NCBI GenBank assembly: GCA_029339195.1
Contig: JAPTJF010000527.1
Coordinates: forward strand, 1-40,099
DNA: 40,099 bases
Direction of reading: 5' to 3'
DNA from: Micractinium sp. NFX-FRZ
Taxonomy: Eukaryota; Chlorophyta; Trebouxiophyceae; Chlorellales; Chlorellaceae
The notes below the pieces were generated by a model. It was not told where the DNA came from. It did no database searches and saw only the letters and a program-made list of their open reading frames with translations. Position 1 is the stretch's first letter. Every line of letters starts with the position of its first letter. The position numbers were made by a program, and so were the translations under genes. Shown here piece after piece: positions 11,140 through 22,100 of the stretch.

Positions 11140-14100
11140 ATGGCAGCCCCCGCAGCAAGCAAGGCGGTGGCTGCCCTGGACAGGGTGGCGCGCGCGGTGC
11201 AACATCCGATGATGCAGCAGCAAGCGCAGCGCCAGCAGCAGCAGGGCGGCAGGCCGGCCCGTGCTGGCAGCAGCAGGCAGCAGCGGCAAGTAGCGGCTTG
11301 TGCAGCGGCCAGGGACGCACCGCCCCTTGCAGGCAAGTCGCCGAATTGTTCAGCAGTCGGGTGGCAGCGCCAGAGGGGCGGGGGCGCACCCCGTTGTTGC
11401 GACGAAGCGCTGCCACCGCCCTAGGCCCTCCGCCTGTGTCGTTGTCTGCTGCCGCCTGCTCTCGCTCAGCGCCTTGGCATACGTTTCAACTGCCGGGTCA
11501 CCTGCAGATCTGGAGCAGGCTCTGGCAGCTGATCTGGGGTTTGATCAGGAGTTTGAGCGCTTCAAGGCGGCAGCGGCAGAGGTAGGCGCAGCGGGAGCAC
11601 ACCCCAGTGTGCCTGCTTGCTTGGAGGCTTGAAAGCCATGGAGGCTTGAAAGTTCCGCCAGCTGGGCTGAATGGAGAAGCATGCACACTGCGTGTGTTGC
11701 ATGAAAAATGTGCAGACCAGCTGGGCAGCCGACGGGCTGCATGAGCACGTCAGCCGACCAGCCGCCCGTGCAGCGATCTGCCTGCCCTGCCTGCCCTTGT
11801 GACGCCCAACCCCTTCCGCCCGTGCAGGGAAACCTGGTGCCGCTGTATGAGCGGGTGATGGCGGATCAGCTGACGCCTGTGCTGGCGTACCGGTGCCTGG
11901 TGAAGGAGGACGACCGCGAGGCGCCCTCCTTCCTGTTTGAGTCGGTGACCAACGGCACGCAGCAGGCACGTCGTGACACCGTGATGTGTGCCTGTATGTT
12001 GTTGTGCTGCGCTTCTTGAAGCTGCGTGAGTCCTGCTCATACTGAAGACGCTGCTGGCACGCAGCAGGCACGCCGTGGCTCTCCTGCTCAGTGCCGTGCG
12101 CAGTGCGGTGCTGTGCTGTGGGGGGCATGTCTGTTTGCAAACCGTGCCGCAAGCTGCGCTGCACGCTGTGTTGTCATTGTGTGATGTCGCGCGCACTGCC
12201 GCGCCTCACTGCAGCGTGCCGCCGTGTGCCCTTTCCATGCGCCACTTACCTGCCTGCCAGCCTGCTTGCCTGCCCGGCCCGCTCCCGCAGGGGCGGTACA
12301 GCTTTGTGGGCGCAACGCCTGCGCTGGAGATTGTGGCGCGGGGGCAGCAGGTGCACATTATGGACCACCACAAGGGGACCCGGGAGTCGAAGCAGGTGGA
12401 GGATCCCATGCAGGTGAGGGCAGGGCAGGGGTGAGCCTAGGGGGTGCCGCTTTCCTTGCTGGGTGGCAGGCAGCTGGGCAGATACCTGTCCGGCAGGGGC
12501 GCATGCCGTGCAGGCAAGGCAGGGGCTGGGCGGAGCGGAGGTTGTTTGTGTCGCCAGCAGCAGGCGCTTTGCATGGCAGTGGTGCAGCAGGCAGCGGCGT
12601 TTATGAGGCAGCTGCAGGGCAGCTGTGGGCACTGGTGCAGCAGGGCCAGGCAGCAGCGGGGGACGGCAGCCAAGCAAGGCCCCGTGCAGCCGCCAGCTGC
12701 TGGCATCATGTCAGCAGGAGCGCACAGGGCAGATCGATGCCAGGACGGCATCAATGCCAGGACGGCGTCGATTCCAGGACGGCAGAGCAAGCGGCTCATC
12801 ACAGCAGGGGCGCAGCAGCGGCGCCTGCAGCTGCACCAATGCCAGCTGGGTCTACAGCTACAGGGCACACCAGAGACCACTGCATCGCCCCCGCTGCCCT
12901 CATGCGCTGCCGCTGGACTGCCTGCTGTGCCCGCTGCGCCCGCTGTGCAGGTGCCGATTGACCTCAGCTCGCACTGGCAGCCGGTGCGGGCGGAGGGCCT
13001 GCCCGCGGTTTTCACCGGCGGCTGGGTGGGGTACACCGGTTACGACACCGTGCGCTATGTGTACTCAGGTGGGTGGGTTGGGGTGGGGTGTGTGGGTGGA
13101 GCGGGCGGGGCCGCTGGGTGGGCGGGGTGCACCGCATACGGCAGTGTGCGCCATGTGTGCCCAGGTGGGTGGGCCGGGTGGGGTGGATGGGCAGCTGGGT
13201 TTGTCACACTGAAATGCAGCACTCTGCGCTTCATCTGTTAGGCGGGGTCCCCTTGCGGTCCTCACTCGTGAGTGCGACGGAGAGGACAGGACAGGAGGTT
13301 CGCATAAAACTGTTTTGACAACTGCGTGTGTTTGATGCCTTTTTCGGCCGCCCCGCAGGCAAGCTGCCGTTTGAGGAGGCTCCCACAGACGACCGCGGCC
13401 TGGCCGACATCCACCTGGCGCTGTACAACGACGTCATCGTGTTTGACCATGCCACCAAGCTGGCCTACGTTATCTCCTGGGTGAGCTGGACAGTGTTAAG
13501 GTTGTGGTCCTGACCAGCGTGTGTGTCCAAGGTTTGCAGTCATGTTGGGTGTGCAGCCAGCGAGTGCACGTGTGTCTTGGAGTGGCGTATTCATGTACAC
13601 ATCTGTGTTGACCAGCCGCCACAAAGCTGGCCCCATGCCAGTTCTGAGGCAACAATCTGGCACCTGGGGCTCTTCCGCACCCTCCACACCTCCGTGCACT
13701 TAGCACTGCTGAGCGAGCGTGCGTCTCTCCCGCACCTCCGTGCCCCCCTGCTGCCCCCTGCAGGTGCACCTGGGGGAGTACAGCAGCGTGGAGGAGGCGT
13801 ACCTGGCGGGCAAGCGGCGGCTGGCGGCCACGGCGGCCAAAATCACAAACCAGAACGCGCCGCAGCTGCTTGGCGGAAAGGTGGGTGGGGGCGGCTGCTG
13901 GACCGTGGGAGAGGGGCCTGGTGCGGCGAGCTGGCCGGTTGGTGGCAAGGCGGGGTGCTGCACGGCCGGCTCCCGATGCACCCCGCCCTGCCGCACAACC
14001 CGCACCCGTCCTGCCCGGCTGCCGGGCGTCCCGCTGCTCCCTGGCAGCTGCACCAGGACTCTCTGCCCGACCATCTCCTCGCCACCTGCTGCGATGCTGC

Positions 14101-15419
14101 ACACTCACAAGCGGCCTGTCTCCGCACCTGCGCCCGCTCCCGCCCGCCCGCGCAGGTGTCTCTGAGCCTCAGCCAGCGTCCGCGCACCGCCACCAGCAAC
14201 ATGACCAAGGAGGAGTTTTTGGCGGCGGTGGACGCCACCAAGGAGTACATCCAGGTGGGTAGCAAGTGCCACACCTTTGGTTGCTAGTGTCCTTTTGTGC
14301 CTGTGTGGTTGCATGCATTGCAGCAGTGAGCTACAGGGCCTTGATTTCCTGGCGGCAGTGAGGGGGTGCAACCAAGGAGCACAAGATTTGGTCTGCCGCC
14401 GCTGTTCCCGGTCCTGACCCGCTCTCCCTCCTCTCCCTGCCCCCCCACACCCCCCCACTGCAGTCTGGCGACGTCTTCCAGCTGGTGCTGAGCCAGCGGT
14501 TTGAGCGCCGCACGTTTGCAGACCCCTTTGAGATCTACAGGTGCGCTGGCGGGGCGCCAGTTCTGTGTGTGGGAAATGGGAGGGGCGTGCGTACTGTGTG
14601 GGGACAGACGGATGTTTGTAGACGCTTTTGAGATGTACCGGTTGTGTTCGTGGGGCAGGACGGATGCTGGTGGGTGGGGGGGGAGCGGGGGTTGGGAAAG
14701 CGGTGTGTCTAGGGCGGGCCAGCTGCTATCGCCCGGCGCCGGCCCCCGCCGGCGGCTCCCGCTGCCACCAAACCACGCGCCGCTCGGTGCCTGCCTGCCC
14801 GCTGCGCCCGCCCCCTCTTTCCTGGCCTCCTCACACGCCTCCTCATCCCTCTTTTTGGCCCCCTGCCTCCCCATACGCAGGTCCCTGCGCGTCGTCAACC
14901 CCTCGCCCTACATGGCCTACCTGCAGGCCCGCGGCTGCATCATCGTCGCCTCATCACCCGAGATCCTCTGCCGGGTGGGCGAGGACGGCAAGGTCACCAA
15001 CAGGTGCGCCAGGGTACTGCCCAGGTACTGCAGACGGTGGGATGGGGCGGGCATGCAGGGCAGTGCACGGAGGATGGGTGGGCAGACGCGACGCCTGCAG
15101 GTTTGGTTGGCAGCCTGTGCCGGCGACGGGCGGTGTGCACTGCCGGCCTGCCCGCCCCAACACGCGCTCCTCGTCCCCACGTAATCTATGCTGCGCCACG
15201 CAAAGTCAAAACCCTGGGACCACACCAATGCAGGCCGCTGGCGGGCACGCGGCGGCGCGGCTCCACCCCCGAGCAGGACATTGCCCTGGAGGAGGAGCTG
15301 CTGGCGGACACAAAGGAGTGCGCTGAGCACGTCATGCTGGTGGACCTTGGACGCAACGACGTGGGCAAGGTGCGTCAAGGTTGAGTTTGGCGCTCGGGGG
15401 CAGGGTAGCGCCTCCCGCA

Positions 15420-15455
<36 letters not shown>

Positions 15456-17474
15456 GGCTCCATTGCGGGCGGCGCTGCTGGTGCACTGCCTGCTGCGCGG
15501 TGGGTCTGACGCTGTGCTGCCTGCGCGGCGGCAGCGCAGCAGCTGTGCCGCCTGCGCGGCGGCAGCGCAGCAGCTGTGCCGCCTGCGCGGCGTGCTGCGC
15601 TGCCGCCAGCGCAGCATCGGGGTGCTGCTCACCCTACCGGCTGTGCGAGGGCGGATGCTGCATGATGCATCATATCACCCCATGTGCCCTCCCTGCAGGT
15701 GTCTCGCTCGGGCAGCGTGAAGGTGGAGAAGCTGATGGAGGTGGAGCGGTACAGCCACGTCATGCACATATCATCCACAGGTACTGCAGGGTACTACATT
15801 CTTCGCATGCTGCTCTTTCGTGCTGTGAGGTGTGCCAGGAGGGTATGGGCGCACGCTGCATGAGGCTCAAAGGCAAGCACCGGCAATGCGGGATGTGAAG
15901 TTGGGCTGGGCCTGTGCGGGCGGTGGGGAGGAAGCTCCCGGGCCAGGCCACAAGCAAGCTTGACGTATTATCAAGCTTGTGGCAGGCCCATCTCGCCAGG
16001 GCCGCTCCTTCCGGTGCCCTAACTCCGCTCCCATGCGCTGCTCCTTCTGCTGCACTGCAGTCACGGGCACGCTCAACCCCGGCTTGACATCTTGGGACGC
16101 GCTGCGCGCGGCGCTGCCGGCCGGCACGGTCAGCGGCGCGCCAAAGGTGGGTGGTCTCGCTGCAAGTCCATCATCCTGCCAGTCCCTTTCTTGCCGCAGG
16201 TGCTGGCATGCCTTGTGCAGAGTGCAAACCTTGGAAGACAGGTTATCCAGGAACATGGGCACCAACCCTCGCCCGCAAAGAGAACAAACATGCAATCCTG
16301 CGGCAAATGCTGCCCACAGATGTGCGGGCGATGCAGATCATGCGTGAGCTGGAGGTGCCTTCTCCCCTCCCCGCCCGCCCCCATCACAAATGCACCCAAA
16401 CCGTAGCGCATGCGCCTGCCCCACCCCCTTCCCCCTGCAGTTACGTGCAATGCACACACACGCACACACAGTGCACCTGCCTCAACGCGTGTACCTGTCC
16501 CTCCCCCCTTGCTTGCAGGTGCGTGCGATGCAGATCATTGATGAGCTGGAGGTGGCGCGGCGAGGGCCCTACGGCGGCGGCATCGGCCACGTCTCCTTCA
16601 CCGGTGCGTGAGCGGGGGGCACGCTGCGGCCGGGGGAGCTCTGCTGGGTGTCTGGGCTGCCGGTGTGGCGGTGTGAGGGTCAGTGCTCCTTACTTCACCC
16701 ACACAGCGAGGGATGCCTCCTCTCTGGTGTGCGGTGCACACACACCGCTCACTGCCTCGTCGCCCCCACACACGTGCCCACTGCCGTGTGCGCCTGCCCG
16801 GCCCCTCACCCCTCTTCTCCTTCCTTGCAGGCGGCATGGACATGGCCCTCGCGCTGCGCACCATGGTCATACCCACGGCGCACGAAGACACGATGTACAG
16901 CTACGCGGGGGAGCGGCCGCGGCGCGAGTGGGTGGTGCACCTGCAGGTCAGTGAGCGCACACAGGGGGTGGGGCGGGGGCGCCCTGGGGGCGCCGTGGGT
17001 GGAGGTGCACCTGCTGTTGAGGCCGACGATGGGGTGGGTGCGCCTGTGGGTGCACCTGCCTGTGGGGCCGACAATGGAGCAGGGGCAAGGGTGTTGGGGA
17101 GGTGGAGCAGCACGATGGAGTGCGCCTGGGCAATGTGGTTGGGAACGGCACAGCGACGCCAGCTGGGCTGCAGCGGGCGGCGCAGTCAAAGCATTTGCAA
17201 GGCGGGCTGCACGGACAATACAGAGGCCGCGCGCTCCGCAGTCGCCGCCGCTGCCGGCCCGACCAAGCGAGTTTCCTCCTAGCCGAACACAACCGCTCCT
17301 GCTCCCCCTCCCCTCCCTCCTTTTCCGCAGGCGGGCGCGGGCCTGGTGGCAGACTCTGTGCCGGAGAGCGAGTGGGAGGAGACGGTGAACAAGTCAGCGG
17401 CTCTGGGGCGGGCGATCGACCTGGCAGAGCAGGCGTTTGTGGCAGAGGGCGCCCGGGGGGGAGGCGAGCAGTAG
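11140..17474 (+). CDS. Anthranilate synthase alpha subunit, plastid
   Basis: Makes anthranilate from chorismate, the first step of tryptophan synthesis, with ammonia supplied by a beta subunit. Sixteen exons: 11140-11332, 11508-11581, 11828-11965, 12291-12413, 12951-13068, 13359-13480, 13764-13880, 14156-14254, 14464-14540, 14881-15003, 15234-15369, 15699-15780, 16061-16146, 16519-16603, 16831-16946, 17331-17474; 610 residues with every phase consistent. The first ~60 residues are Ala/Arg/Gln-rich, a likely chloroplast transit peptide. FLFES at 124-128 is the plant form of the Trp feedback site. Chorismate-binding motifs are intact: [50 protein letters not shown] and [11 protein letters not shown]. 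Introns 1 and 3 use GC donors. Chorismate utilisers such as PabB and isochorismate synthase are related, but the whole-length pattern and C-terminus ([17 protein letters not shown]) fit TrpE. Several introns carry decayed copies of adjacent exon edges. Confidence 0.96.
11331..11338 (+). other. GC splice donor of anthranilate synthase intron 1
   Basis: The exon ends GCAG at 11332 and the intron starts GCAAGT, the exact consensus for GC-AG introns. Phase 1 joins to AT CTG GAG at 11508, giving Asp-Leu-Glu in frame. Confidence 0.7.
11963..11970 (+). other. GC splice donor of anthranilate synthase intron 3
   Basis: CAG at 11963-11965 is followed by GCACGT. Joining to GGGCGG at 12291 gives [17 protein letters not shown], matching family spacing between FES and GRYS. 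The GT alternative after GAGTCG (11943) would delete seven residues. Confidence 0.6.
12732..12782. repeat. 17-bp tandem repeat, three copies
   Basis: Three diverged units at 12732, 12749 and 12766 share the core 'ccaggacggc'. They lie in intron 4 of anthranilate synthase. Confidence 0.8.
13112..13185 (+). repeat. Decayed copy of the 3' edge of exon 5 (anthranilate synthase)
   Basis: This resembles 13020-13090, the end of exon 5 plus its donor: GGGTACACCGG...GTGCGCTATGTGTACTCAGGTGGGTGGG is echoed with substitutions, including a preserved AGGTGGGTGGG donor. The original and copy are separated by about 95 bp. Confidence 0.75.
14598..14655 (+). repeat. Decayed copy of the 3' edge of exon 9 (anthranilate synthase)
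   Basis: The copy reads like [12 protein letters not shown] against [12 protein letters not shown] of exon 9 (14464-14540), 100 bp downstream, and keeps a GT at the donor position (ACCG|GTTGTG). Confidence 0.75.
15421..15453. repeat. CTG microsatellite, 11 copies
   Basis: An uninterrupted (CTG)11 in intron 11 of anthranilate synthase, in sense orientation. Confidence 0.85.
15521..15582. repeat. 31-bp tandem repeat, two identical copies
   Basis: Units 15521-15551 and 15552-15582 are identical, followed by a degenerate third copy. They lie in intron 11 of anthranilate synthase. Confidence 0.85.
16313..16357 (+). repeat. Decayed copy of the 5' edge of exon 14 (anthranilate synthase)
   Basis: Encodes [12 protein letters not shown] where the real exon at 16519 encodes [12 protein letters not shown], with a CCCACAG acceptor-like end kept in front. 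It sits about 200 bp upstream, in the preceding intron. Confidence 0.8.
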
Positions 17475-18842
17475 GCAGTATTGGCGTCGGCGGTAGGCCG
17501 CAGGCAGTGATGCAAGCGTGCCTGCGCGGCTGCGCATGGCGCGCACAATCTCATTGTGATTCTTCTCTCCATTTCATTGACCGGACATCCCTACTTCTGT
17601 GTGCGCAAAGCCTGCCTGTAACACCGCGTGCTGGGCAACAACGGCAGCTTAGTTCGGGCAGCGCGGCAGTGCAATGGTGGCAGCATGTGCTGATGCCAGC
17701 TAGATGGCTTGGAGGCTGGGCTCGATAACTCAGTAAACTCTGCACTCTTTGCTGCTACGTTACAAGCAGACAAACGCTGGTGGTGCATGTAGGAAAGGCA
17801 GCGGGGGAATAGCAGCAAGCCGTGTTCTGCTTGGTGGGTGGAGCTCAGAAGGCACTGCTGCCGCGCCGTACGCTGGCCGCCTGCAGAGCTCCTGGATTGA
17901 TGTCCGCCTTGCGGATGGTCGGCCCCCCTGCATGTGTGCTTTGAGCCGACGTCGAGTGACCAAGGCACACTTCTCCTGGACACTTATCTCTCACACAGTG
18001 AACTAAGGCAAACCGGCTGTTCAAAGAGGCCTGCAGGTCGCCCACACCGCAGTCGATGGAGGCACCACCGCCTGCTTCTTACTTTTCCTTCGATCGTGAA
18101 AAGGTGGGAACGAGCTGCTAAACCTGACCGCACGGAGTCAGCAAGGTCGAAGCCAGGGTCATGCAGGCCCAGGGCTGGTTTGGCTAGCGGCGTGCCGGCG
18201 GGCGGTGGCGGTGGCGGTGGCGGCGGGAGCAGGGCGGGGCCTCCCTTTGCGATGATTCCTGTGCCTGATTCGTCTGTGGATCTAGCTTACGGTGGATGCA
18301 ACGGTGGCTAGGGCAAACGCAACGAAGTTGCAACAATGCAGCGCTGTGCTGCGCTGTGCTGCGCTGTCGCTGGTTCCCTCTGCGTTGCGTTTGCTGCCTG
18401 TTGGCTCGGGACGTACCGGCACAGCAAGGCCAGAGGCTCTTGCCCGACTTGGCCGCCTTCCACACGGTGCCATCATCCGTCAAGTCCAGCCCGTCGGAGC
18501 GCCGGTCGCTCTAACCCAATAGGCGCTGCTGTGTTGGTGCAGCCGCACGCAAGGTGCGCTGCCCCACGCGTGTTTCGCTCGAGCAGCTGGGTGGGCTTGC
18601 GGCGCCCTGAGCCTTGCTGCTGCCTCGTAGCGACGCGCGATGACTTGTGAGCGTTGCGCGGGAGGTTTGGCGTGAGCGCGGGCGTCAATGTCAGCCTCCG
18701 CCGCCATCACCCGCCGCCGCCGCCCGCTGCCACCGCCGACACTGTTGCAAACCCCCCTGCATCTGGCGCTGCACCCTGGGCTTTGCAGTCTGGACCATGG
18801 CGGCTTCGTGTTGCAGTTGCCAGTAGGTCAAAGCAAACCAGC
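17475..18842. other. 3' UTR of anthranilate synthase and 5' flank of the bromodomain gene
   Basis: Both flanking genes are on the plus strand. Only the TGTAA site is recognisable. An in-frame Met at 18654 upstream of the bromodomain gene start extends open reading, but its sequence is low-complexity and looks like 5' UTR. Confidence 0.5.
17617..17621 (+). terminator. TGTAA poly(A) signal for anthranilate synthase
   Basis: TGTAA 143 bases after the TAG stop, a usual distance for chlorophyte mRNA ends. Confidence 0.6.
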
Positions 18843-19108
18843 ATGAGCGCGCCCTTCAAATTCAAGCTCAAAGTGAAGACGGGCGGCGGCCCGGAACCCG
18901 CGCCTTCGGGCGCGCCGGTGCCGCCGCCTGCGCCTTACGGCGGCCACGACACCAACTATGCAGCAGCGCCAGCGGGCAGCCAGCAGTGGCCGCCCTCGGC
19001 CCCCGCACAGCCAGCACCCAGCAACAAGTTCAAGCTGAAGGTGAAGATGGGGGGTGGCGGAGGCGGGGGGGCAGCAGCGCCGCCCCAGCAGCAGCCCCAG
19101 CAGCAGCC

Positions 19109-19155
<47 letters not shown>

Positions 19156-22100
19156 CGTGGGACCCATCCTCATTCTTCCAGGAGACAGCGCCACCGCAGC
19201 CGCACCACCAGCAGCACCAGCAGCAGGCGGGCATCAAGCGGGAGGCGCCCGCTGACGGGGGGACGGCACCTGCGGCAGCACCTGTGATCAAGAAAATCAA
19301 GCTGTCAACAGGCAAGCCGGCGGGGGTGGCCTCGGCCCCTGCCCCGGCAGTAAAGAAGCCGATCATCAAGTTCAAGCCGCCGCCCAAGCAGCCACGCGAC
19401 GCAGCAGCGGCAGCAGTGGTGGGCGCGGCTGCGGCGGCAGACCCGCTGGGCGCAGCGCCGGCGCCACCGCTGCCTCGTGCTGCCACGCTGCCCATTGTGC
19501 GGCTCACGCTGCCGCCGGGCAGCGGCGGAGGCATGAAGCGCAAGGGGCCGAAGCAAAAGGCAGCACCTGCAGCCATGGGAGGCGGCGGTGGGAAGAAGGT
19601 GAAAGTCAAGCCAGGCAAGGCGGTTGCTGCAGCGCACCACGACGGCATGGTCGGCGCAGCACCCAAGCGGCCCAAGCGCTCGCGCCAGGAGATGAAAGAG
19701 CTCAGGTAGGGGGCTGGCGATAGGGAGGGTGGGGGGTATGGGGTGGGGGGAGGCCCTTCGGGAGCGGGCAGCCCTTCACGCGCAACCCAAAAGCGGAAGG
19801 GGTCGGATGCACGGACCGGCGGCGGCAGTGGCGGCGGCGGGGGTGAGGCTGTGGATGGCGGGGCGGCGGGGAAGTGCAGGTCAGGCTCTGCAGCCGGCCG
19901 GGTGTGCTGGCTCAGGCAAGAGCTGCCCTGGGTGGCGGCTGGCATCTCGCCTGCATCTGGCAGCGTGTGTGCACGCGCCAGCTCACCGTCGCACCCCCCT
20001 GCCCGCCCAAACACCCAGTTGCCTGCCTACCACCCTCCAGCCCTCCTGAACTACTACTGGTGTTGATGGGTGCAGAGATCTGGGCATTGATGACCTGGAG
20101 GAGGAGGAGGAGGAGTTTGACCTGGATGTGCCCGTCGCGCCCCGCACCTTCACGCTGCGCAGCAGCCACGCGGCGGCAGCGGCGGCCGCGGCGGCTGCGC
20201 CGTCGTCCACAGGGCTGGGGCTGTCCACTGGTGGGCCCGCACCCTCAGACGCACGCACAGGCATGAGCGGCGGCGCGGCGGCGGCAGACACGGCGGGCAC
20301 AGAGGTGGGTGGGCGCGCTTGTGGGGTGGGAGGAAGTCGGGGGTGGGGGTGGCTGAGCCGGCGTGTGCAGGAGTCATGGCGGCGGGCGTGGGTCAATGCA
20401 GCGAAGAATGAAGGCCTAGCTGCCGTCGAGCTCTGCACCCAGCGCCGCTTGCATGCCCTGGCGCACCAGCATGCTTGGGCACCCGTGCAAGCCTGCTGGC
20501 AGCCCTGCGCCTCATCCCTGCACCCCAACAACCGCATCCGCCTGCCCTCACCGTTCCGCCGCCCCCGCTGCAGGCGCGGGAGGAGCGCCCGCCGCCGCGG
20601 CACCAGGCGGGGCCGGGCCCCATCCCCAAGGGGCCGCTGGGCCCCCCCAAGCGCGACGACATGGAGAAGCTGCTGGCACGGTGCCAGAAGAAGGACCTGC
20701 ACCACATGTTCAAGGAGCCGGTGACGGAGGCCATCGTGAGTGTGCACACTTTGTTCTTACGCGCTCTGCCAAGTCCGCATGTGCAGAGCAACTGGCAGGC
20801 CCTGCTGTCACAGGTCGAGGGGCGGGGGGTGGTCTGTAATGGGGGCGTGCTCTAGTACCAGAGCGGCTTCCTTGCCCGCGGCGCCTCAGTGTGTGCCCTC
20901 CTGTCTTCCTTCTCTCTCTGTGGCCATCATCAAGCCCCGGCGGTGCTCGAGCTCGAGCATCACGGGGAGTCTCATCCGCACCACAATCTGATGCCCTCCC
21001 CTGCGCTTCCCCTCCCCTCCCCCACCTGCCCCCCAGGCCCCCGGCTACTTTGCGGTGATCAAGCACCCCATGGACTTTGGCACCATGAAGGCCAAGGCGG
21101 CCAAGGGGCAGTACACGGGGTGGGAGGACCTGCGGGCAGACATGAGGTGCGCTGGGGCTGGGCTGTGCTTGGGCAGGCTGGGCTGGGCTGTGGCGGGCTG
21201 GGTGGGGTGGGTGGGGTGGGTGCGGGCACGATGTGGGGGGGAGCACATGGGTTGGATGGACACGAGGTGTCCGGAGGGGCACACAGGATGGGAGGAGCTG
21301 GGGCGTGCAAGGGTGGGAGGGCCCGCGCGCGGACATGAGAGCGTGGCATGGGAAGAATGGCACAAGTGCTGGCAGCGTGTATGCAGGGGGTGCCTGTGTC
21401 AAGTTGGCGCGGTGCATACGTGTGTGTGAACGGATGCCCAGTCACCCACCCAACCACGCCTGCTGCCCGCTCCTTTTCCCCTCTTCCCCATTTCCACGCT
21501 CATGTGCGCTGCTGCACTGACCGGCCAAAGTTCCAACCTACCATTCGAGTGCATACCTCACAGCATCTCCCTCCTCCCCTCCCCCAGGCTCATGTTCACC
21601 AACGCGCTGACGTACAATGCGGAGGGCGGCAACGTGTACAACTACGCCAAGCTGCTCATGGGGCAGTGCGACCGCATCGTGGAGCTGGCCATGTGAGGGG
21701 GGGCGGGGGGCTGCCTGGCTGGCTGGGGGCGGATGCTGTACTTGGCAAATGTTGCAGGCTCAGCGTTGTACCTGCCTGCCTGCCGGGCTGGCCAACGCTC
21801 CCGCCATCTGCACGGCTGGCAGGCAGCCCGCTGCGACTGGAGTGCGGCGGCCCTGCCTTGGTTGAGCCTCATGCTGGATGATAATGCTGGGAGCATGAGG
21901 GGACACCCGCTGTTTGCCCTGACCTTTGCGCGTTTGTCTGTGTGCGTGTCCTGGCCTTCTGCGTCCCCAAACCTGCAGGCAGGGCAAGACGGACTTCCGC
22001 AGCAGCGCCACCATCACCCGCAAGCACAACGCGGCGGTCAAGGCGCAGCAGCGGGCGGAGCGGGAGCAGCTGCGGGCGCAGGCCAGGTGCGGAGGGGGGG

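Noticed and set aside
12444..13241. Plus-strand ORF of 265 codons in the anthranilate synthase gene
   Set aside because: It reads through intron 4, exon 5 and the exon 5 ghost copy; only 12951-13068 encodes conserved sequence.
17475..18842. tRNA or other RNA gene in the larger spacers
   Set aside because: No cloverleaf arms with A- and B-box sequence could be recognised by eye in this or the other intergenic stretches.
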